64,000 nucleotides of DNA from Aspergillus flavus (Eukaryota > Ascomycota > Eurotiomycetes > Eurotiales > Aspergillaceae): the NCBI RefSeq assembly GCF_009017415.1, contig NC_092408.1:4464001-4528000 (forward strand), in the 5' to 3' direction. Shown here piece by piece: positions 56,493 to 64,000 of the stretch (positions are counted from its first letter, which is position 1; each line of letters begins with the position of its first letter). The notes under the pieces were generated by a model. That model ran no database searches. It was not told the origin of the DNA and saw only the letters and a program-made list of their open reading frames with translations. The position numbers and the translations under genes were made by a program.

Positions 56493-58127
56493 ATGACGGG
56501 AACACTCACCGGAACACTCTCAATACGGGAGAAACGACCTCCATCGAATGAGGAAAAGGCTCATTCTCCAACCCCGGCTGCGAGCATGGAAGAAGATGTC
56601 TATCCAAGATGGCGGCCGCCGTTGGTGGTGGTTGGGGGATTCCTCACGTACTTTTGCACCTATGGTCTGCTGTCTTCCTCCTCCGCGAAGAAATGAATGG
56701 ACACTTACGGTGTGCCGACCGGACAGGTTTCATGAATGCATGGGGAACATTTCAATTCTATTACCATGAGGTACTCCTGGCAGGCATGTCAAACAGTACA
56801 CTTGCTTGGATTGGCGCCCTACAGGTCGGGATGCCCCCTCTTGCTTGCAGAGAACGAACAGTGGTCATTGATACTCAGATCTAGCTCTTCATTCTGTTGA
56901 TCAGCGGGCTGGTAGTTGGGCCCCTGTACGATGCCTGGGGTGCCACGCGTATTTTTGTCCCTGGCGCTGTCCTATATGTTTTGGCTATCATGTTCGCCAG
57001 CGTATCGTCCCAGTATTACCAGCTAATTCTGACACAAGGGATACTCTTGGGTATCGGAACAGCCATGTTGTACGTACATCCCCTTTGCACCGGTCCGTTG
57101 TATCGTGTTCTAATCGGTGCCAGATTTTTTCCCACCATCACCGCCGTCTCTCAGTGGTATGGCCACTCGCGTGGACTTGCTTTGGGGATCGTCGTGTCGG
57201 GGTCCTCCCTGGGCGGCATTTGCTGGCCCCTGATGCTTGAGCGACTGATCAGGCAGATTGGATTTCCATGGACCATGCGGACGGCTGGTTTTCTTTGTCT
57301 CGCTTTGCTTGCGCCCAGTGTCTTCCTGGTTGTTTCCCGGCCCCGAATCGTGAGGGAAGGGATGGATGACCAGGACCGTTGTCCTCCGAACGTGATGCAC
57401 AATCTTTTTAAAGATCTACTGTACATCGCGTTTGTCATTGGCATGTTCTTAGTTCAGTGGGGCATGTTCATCCCATTCTTCTTTCTACCCACGTATGGCA
57501 GCTCGAACGGAATGAATACGGATGAGGCGAATAACCTTGTCTCTTACCTGAACGCCGGTTCTTTCGTGGGACGCATCGCTTCTGGTTACGTAGCTGATGT
57601 TTGTGGACGGTATGTATGCCTCAATAGAACGAGTATCCTGGATACTTTTTAGGGCGTTGGCTTACTGGGATTCATCCCTGCATTTACTGTATAGGCTTAA
57701 CGTCACCTTCGGCTGTTCCGCCGTCTGCGCCGTGCTGGTCTTCTGTCTGCATGCGATCACTGAGAAGGGCTCGATAATTGCATTTTCAGTGCTTTATGGA
57801 GTCTTTTCTGGTGGACTTATCTCCCTTCAGGCCGCCTGCGTGTCACAGATCACGGCCGACACGCGAATCCTTGGTCTCCGGATCGGTGCTATGATGGCTG
57901 CTTGCTCATTTGCGTACGTGGTCTGGGACCCATAAGTACTCATTAAGCTGGGCTGACAAAGCTTCTGTAGTGGGCTGACTGGAAGCCCTATCGCGGGCGC
58001 TCTTATCTCGCACGATCATGGAGCTTACGGGGATATGATCAATTTTAGCGGAATCGTCCTTTCAGCAGGTGCCATTGTTCTGGCCGGGGCGCGTGCTATG
58101 GGTGCCCCAGGGGTAAAAGTGTTCTGA
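56493..58127 (+). CDS. MFS transporter, monocarboxylate-porter (MCT) type
   Basis: 438 aa from six exons: 56493-56664, 56727-56824, 56885-57069, 57124-57609, 57695-57913 and 57971-58127, in phase. An N-terminal polar tail leads to TM1 (PPLVVVGGFLTYFCTYG), joined over the first intron to FMNAWGTFQFYY, the typical MCT motif. Later landmarks are GPLYDAWGATRIFVPGA, QWYGHSRGLALGIVVSGSSLGG and GSFVGRIASGYVADVCGRL, with the last helix near SGIVLSAGAIVLAGARAMG. Twelve helices are expected at the plasma membrane. In the cluster it likely exports the polyketide or takes up a precursor acid. It lies 1.3 kb upstream of the PKS on the same strand. Confidence 0.9.
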
Positions 58128-59426
58128 GGATGGTGAATGGTTTACTGCTTTCAGTTTCTACGATGTTTCGTGTGGACTACTCGGTTTTGGTGTATGGGGT
58201 CATGTTAGCTTGTAGTGAATTTGTCCGCACACCAGGTGTGGATGCTGGACTAAAGGTTAGGTGCGCGTATTATGTGTTTTTTATTTTTTCATAACTCCGA
58301 AGTGGTGGTCTGTCCCTTTGGTACGATGTGGGTTGAACTAGGTTAGAGATAGTGAAGCCGGTCAATGTCAATGAAAGTTTGGTTAGAAATACGCCCACAA
58401 CAAGTCACTGTTCCATCTAACAGTCAGTCATGCATGTTCTTACGAAGGAGCCAATGACTGATGAATTGCACTGCCTAAGGGAATGGATAACTCTTCCCTA
58501 GGGCACTCGTCCCCCCAACGACGAGAGGCGCACTCCTCACACTGGACCGCTAAAACCAAAAGAACAAAATACATCATCACCATGGAACTCATACCACCCA
58601 ATGAATAGTGCGTCATACACTGACTAGTCCGCGGAAGCGAGGTGTGGGGCTTACCCTCATGCTGAAACATCGTGCGTAGAAAGTAAGGGATTGGGGTACT
58701 TGACTCCACGGTGACCCACTGACATCCATCTCGAGTGGACCGTGGTCTGAGCAGTGCCGTGAGAATCGGTTCATCCCAAGCGTTCATAACATCCATCATG
58801 TGTTTCAATGTAGTCTCTGTTCCTGCCCCAAGCGTTCTCCGCGGGAGTTTTGTTGTAGCATAGGCTAGCCCATGAATATCGTCACTTTCACGAAGCCTGA
58901 CCACTGCGACGGATTCTCGGACATGATCCACTCGAGTGCTGGGGTTAAACCGTTTGAAAATTCTAGTTGGGAAGGTTGCAAGCCGACACAACGAACTTGC
59001 TTTGCACCTCTACCCAAACCACCGCGGATGTTGCCATGTGAGCAAGGAACGTTGCTGACAGGATGAGATATCGAGATGTTTTGCCCATGCAATGAGACGT
59101 TGCCCTCTGGGATTGGCAATAGAAACTATTCGCCGACTTCCACGGACCACGGAGAATCCAAGAACGACCTAATTAGAAACAGGCATCGGAAACCAAGCTC
59201 AACCACGCAGTCAAACACGGGCGCCGAAGATAAATTCTTATATCTGACCGAAATCGTAGGATGTCGTTCATATTTTCAAGCAGCACAGCCTCACTACAGT
59301 GACCGCACACCTAGAGACCGGTATATACCCCCTAACCGTCCTTGACTAACTTCAAAAGCTAGATCACACTACGATCAAGTCAACATCACTCAGTCTTATT
59401 TGCCGCACCTTTCACCACGTACTACA
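58128..59426. promoter_or_regulatory. Upstream region of the PKS gene
   Basis: 1.3 kb holding the MFS 3' end and the PKS promoter. TATATA at 59322-59327 lies about 100 bases before the PKS ATG. Two overlapping minus-strand frames (58440-58991 and 58865-59119) are open but show no recognisable domain; whether they are a small gene cannot be decided. Confidence 0.45.
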
Positions 59427-62400
59427 ATGTCTGCTTCAATCACTTCGAGTAGTTTACAGTCCTCAGGGACGAACTCACCGAAGAGTGCGTCTCCTCCACG
59501 TACATCTTCCTGGCCTAGTCCTGCTTCGTCTATAAAGGGACCTGATCCAGCCGTCATGGTTGGGTACAGCTGCCGTGTTGCTGGAGCGGACCGCCCAAGT
59601 AAGCTGTGGGACAATATAAATGCGCAAGTCGATATGCGCAAGGAGATCCCCGCCGATCGATTCAACATCAATAACTTCTACCATCCGGATGGCACCCACA
59701 AGGGCACTGTAAGGATCACGCCATGACATCAGCCACTCTCATGTGTACCCCTCTCCTATTGCGCATGACACTGACCCTTGTCCACAGACCAATTGCAAGT
59801 ATGGGTATTTCCTCGACCAGGACATCGGAATGTTTGACCGTAGCTTTTTTCGCATCTCGCCCAAGGAGGCCGAGGCAATGGACCCACAGCAAAGACTGCT
59901 GCTCGAAGTCGTCTATGAAGCGCTGGAGAATGCCAGAATCCCACTGGAGGATATCTGGGGCACCCGTACCTCAGTCTTCTGCGGCTCATTCAGCAATGAC
60001 TACAATGCCATGACCACGAAGGACCTGGAATACTATCCAAAGTACGCCGTGACTGGGACTGGGAATGCAATACTCGCCAACCGCATCTCCTACCTCTTTA
60101 ACCTCCAGGGACCGAGCGTCACCATCGACACGGCGTGCTCCTCCTCTCTGGTTTCGTTCCACCTCGGTGCGGAGACTATACGCGATGGCGAGAGTGATGT
60201 ATCCATCATCGTTGGGTCTGCACTGCACTTCGACCCAAACATCTTTATCATGATGACTGACCTTGGCATGTTGTCACCAGAGGGACGGTGTCGTGCCTTT
60301 GATGCCCGTGGTCAAGGATATGTTCGTGGCGAAGGTATCTGCGCCGTCGTTCTCAAGCGTCAAAGCCAGGCAGAGCTGAATGGTGATCGCATCCATGCCG
60401 TGGTGCGTGCGTCGTCTGTCAACCATGATGGCACTAAATCTGGTATTACACTTCCTTCGAGCACTAGCCAGGAGGCTCTGATCCGAGCCACGTACGCGAA
60501 AGCCGGCCTCGACCCAGCGCATACACCCTATGTTGAAGCTCATGGCACTGGCACTGCTCGTGGTGACCCAGCCGAAATGAGAGCCCTGCAAGCTGTCTTT
60601 AGCCCCGCGCATCGCAAAGATTCACTGTTGGTAGGCTCTGTGAAAACAAATATCGGACACACCGAGGGAGCGTCAGGCCTTGCGGGTGTCATCAAATCAG
60701 CCATGGCGTTGGAACGCGGAATCATACCCCCCAATATGCTCTTCAAATATCCAAACCCCGAGATAAAATTCGAGGAGTGGAAGGTGCAGGTGCCCACGGA
60801 AGCTACCGAATTTCCAAGCTGCCCCGATGGTACACGGCGTGCTAGTATTAACTCCTTTGGCTATGGCGGAGCGAATGCTCACGTTATTCTGGAAGCATAT
60901 CAACCCATGCCGCTACTGACACCTCCCCCGGTTCTCCCAGATACCTTTCTCTCGGCCGTCAAGAACCGCCCATTTTTGATCCCTCTCACTTCACATACGG
61001 AGAAGGCAGGCAGCATCTGGGCCGACAAACTGGGCAGCTACGTGAAGGAGCAACCGGGTAATGTAGCGGACCTGGCATGTAGCCTCTCTTCGCGCCGCTC
61101 GATCCACGCGTACCGCTCCTTTGTTGTAGGCAAGTCTCGCGCAGCAATCGCTGAGCAGCTTGAATGCCCGGCACCATGGGCAAAGGCTGCCGAGACACCT
61201 CGCCCGAGATTAGGATTCGTCTTTACTGGACAGGGTGCGCAGTGGTTTGCGATGGGACGCCAGCTGATTCAACACTCGCCCTTGTTCCGGCAGACATTGC
61301 AGCGCTGTGACAGAACACTGCACGCTTTGCCAGATGGGCCAGAATGGTCTATCATCGAAGAACTTTCTCGCACTGAGGAGCATTCGCGATTGACCGAGAC
61401 CCGTCTCTCGCAGCCCATCTGCACGGCGCTCCAATTGGCTATCGTTGACCTCCTACGCAGTTGGGGGATTGAGCCGACCTCTGCTGTTGGTCACTCGTCG
61501 GGTGAAATTGGTAGTGCATACGCAACGGGTATCTTGTCATTTGACAACGCACTGTATGCCGCCTACTACCGAGGTTTGCATATGTCCAGTGGAGGAAGAG
61601 GATGCGCAAGTACTGATGGCGCCATGTTGGCTGTGGGGCGTGGGCCAACAGAATTGAACAAGGAGCTGAAGGCGTATGAAGGCCAGATCAGCCTTGCAGC
61701 GGTCAACAGCCCGTCTAGTGTCACCCTTTCGGGAGATGCGTTGGCCATCGACGCGCTACAGAGTCAGCTAGAAGAGCAGAGGGTGTTCACGCGGCGGCTT
61801 CAGGTGGCCCAGGCTTTCCATTCCCACCATATGTATCCTCTAGCACCTGCTTATACTGAAGCGCTTAAGAACTGTTCAGGCTTCAGCGCTAGTGACTCAA
61901 AGGCACGGATGTTCTCCAGTGTCACCGGGCGCCTCGCAGATCCTAGCCGGATGGGCCCTGAGTACTGGGCTGCGAACATGACCGGCTGTGTTCGATTCTG
62001 GGATGCTCTAGTGGGGATTCTGATGAATGAAGAAGAGGAGCAAAATGTGGATATCTTGGTGGAGATCGGTCCGCATCCAGCATTGCGCGGTCCTTCTCGA
62101 CAGATCATGAAATCTCTTGGTATGGACCTACCTTACCTGGGATCGTTGGCACGTCAGACGGCGGACTTTGACGCCCTTTTGACGTTGGCCGGACAGCTCT
62201 TCCAGCACGGATACCCAGTAAATCTGGATGCGGTCAACAGCGACCAATTCCTTGTTGAGCCAGATATCCCCTGCCAGGCACCAAACGGCAAATTCCTTGA
62301 GGATATTCCCACATATGCTTGGGACCACGAGCGTTACTGGGCGGAAACCCGGCTGATCCGTGAGCACCGGCTGCGGCCTCACCGACATACCTTGCTAGGC

Positions 62401-64000
62401 GCTAAGCTGCCGGGCTGTGTGGAGCAGCGGCCTATTTGGCGCAATTACCTTCGCATTAAGGATATTGCTTGGCTGGCAGACCATGTCATAGATGGGAAGA
62501 TTCTCTTTCCCGCGGCTGGTTATATCAGTATGGCGATTGAAGCCATGTGCAATGTGGGTGACATCGGTGCTACCCCTGACAGTAGTATCCTGCTCCGTAA
62601 CATAACTATTAGCTCCCCCCTGGTTTTGGACAACAGTGATATGGGAACGGAGGTTCTTGTAGAGCTGCATGCTCCTATGACCTCTGCAAAATCCCGCTCT
62701 GGGACGTGGTACGAATTCACAATCTTCTCGTATCAGGCCCGCCAAGGATGCGTTGAGCACTGCACTGGCCAGGTCTGCTTTGGCGACGAGCCACAGGAAT
62801 CGAAAGCCTACGATAGTGTTCAGCAGCTCCTAAGCAAGAGCACTAGCAGCACTCCAGCTAGTACATACTACCGGCATCTGACGGAGTTTGGATTGGCGTA
62901 CGGCATTCCATTTCAGCTTCTTTCCGGTCTTATTGAATCGGGACCCGGCTTTGCAGTCGGAACACTGACATTTGAGCCGTTAAAATATGCCACTCAAGCG
63001 GCAGATGTCACCGTAGCACATCCTACCTTGCTTGACGCCTCCTTTCACACGATCTTCCCGGCTTTGGAAGCAACATTGCAACGGCCACTCGATGAAGCAT
63101 CGGTGCCTACATTCGTGCAATCTGTTCGAGTTCATCCAGCGATGTTTGTGGTCAAGGATTCAACAGACACTCAACGGGTAACCACTCGTACCTACACCAC
63201 ACCCACAGGTCCCCGCACCGCCACGAATGACCTTCTTATCACTTCTGATAAGGGAGAGGAATTATTGACCTTTAAGGGACTACAAGTGACGTCCCTAGGA
63301 AGATCGAGTGCAACTGAGAGCAACCGCTCGGTGTTCTTCCGAACACGATGGCAGCCGGCCTTTGACAGCCTACCAGCCAGCTCGCCAGCCCTACGCCAGG
63401 GGGATATCGCCAAGTTAATGGATATATATACCCACCAGCACCCCGATGCCAAGATATTACACATCACCGATAGTCTGGACCGCACACATGAAGTACTCCG
63501 TTACATCGGAGGTGGAGCCAACCAACGACGGGCGTTTGACACCATCACACCGGTGGGTCCAGATGTTTTGTCAGTAGACGACATTGAAACCTTAGAAAGT
63601 GAACGGTCGGGAAGGGTGATGCTCGGAGAGGTGGAGCCAGGCAAATATGACCTAGTTATTGTTTGCCAGTCAGGACGGGATCCCAGCCATTGGGTGAAAG
63701 AGCATGGCTATATCATTGCCGATGGCTGCCAGATCGACGAGGCAGGGCTCAATCTTGTCGTGCAGGGTAACGGGGTTGGGGTTTGGAAGAAGCAGCAGAC
63801 TAATCCCGTTTCCCGACCAGGAGACGACTCAGTACTTCTTGTGATGCCTGAGAGACCGTCTAGCAGGACGCTGCAAATTGCCGCCCATATTGAAGGAGCT
63901 TTTAAGAGTCACTCAACACAGCGCCTCACTCTACGGGATCTGGCATGCCAGGCAACCATACCAGCACAGGATATCGTTGTTCTGACCAGTTTAGACGAGA
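59427..64000 (+). CDS. Highly reducing polyketide synthase, N-terminal part (runs off window)
   Basis: About 1498 residues are visible; exons 59427-59708 and 59788 to the window edge. A Ser/Pro-rich leader precedes KS (about residues 40-460) with Cys211 in TIDTACSSSLVS, His346 in EAHGTGTARGD and His385 in NIGHTEG. AT (about 540-850) has GHSSGEIG with Ser664. DH (about 960-1240) has His993 in DHVIDGKILFPAAGY and Asp1177 in HPTLLDASFH. After DH, where a C-methyltransferase normally begins, the sequence DAKILHITDSLDRTHEVLRY lacks the glycine-rich SAM site, so this domain seems degenerate. ER, KR and ACP would lie past the edge. It builds a reduced polyketide from malonyl-CoA; the product is unknown. 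Confidence 0.95.

Noticed and set aside
58440..59119. Small minus-strand gene between the transporter and the PKS
   Set aside because: Two overlapping frames could be joined, but no domain, membrane pattern or clear splice pair was found, so it is only noted in the spacer entry.

Overview
The window reads as nuclear DNA of a filamentous ascomycete, most likely a member of the Eurotiales (Aspergillus or Penicillium type). Genes are split by short GT-AG introns of about 48 to 90 bases with CTRAC-like branch points. There are three fungal-type transcription factors, several MFS and other efflux proteins, three FAD oxidoreductases, two P450s, pectin and glucan hydrolases, and a highly reducing polyketide synthase. 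AT-rich transposon debris shows C-to-T (G-to-A) decay typical of repeat-induced point mutation (RIP). The order is inferred, not proven. Most gene models below were checked by joining exons so that phase is kept across every intron.

Layout. 1-6.4 kb: the end of an MFS transporter, a Zn2Cys6 regulator (minus) and a PEX11 peroxisome-division protein. 7-17 kb: a 2-oxoglutarate/Fe(II) dioxygenase, a flavin amine oxidase, a large FUSC-like aromatic-acid exporter and, divergent from it, an SNG1-type membrane protein. 17-31 kb: a candidate small-molecule pathway with no synthase, made of an MFS transporter, a salicylate-hydroxylase-like FAD monooxygenase, a two-zinc-finger regulator, an aldo/keto reductase, a P450 and a MmgE/PrpD-family protein. 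31-39.3 kb: two small secreted proteins flanking a MITE-like repeat, a promethin-like membrane protein, a GH71 alpha-1,3-glucanase and a GH28 exo-acting pectinase.

40.9-47 kb is a gene graveyard. It holds an NRPS carrier-condensation remnant with an in-frame stop, a RIP-ravaged pogo/Fot1-type DNA transposon that still has 45-bp inverted repeats and a TA target duplication, a many-times-broken DUF6604 gene and a second AT-rich scar. About 2.6 kb without genes follow.

49.6-64 kb is the left part of a polyketide gene cluster: a Zn2Cys6 regulator, an FAD monooxygenase, a P450 with a CYP51-like I-helix, an MCT-type MFS transporter and a highly reducing PKS (KS-AT-DH-degenerate MT...) that runs off the right edge. 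A perfect 12-bp-arm palindrome sits in the shared promoter of the P450 and the transporter. The PKS would make a reduced polyketide, the monooxygenase and P450 would oxidise it, the transporter would export it and the regulator would switch the set on. The product cannot be read from the sequence.
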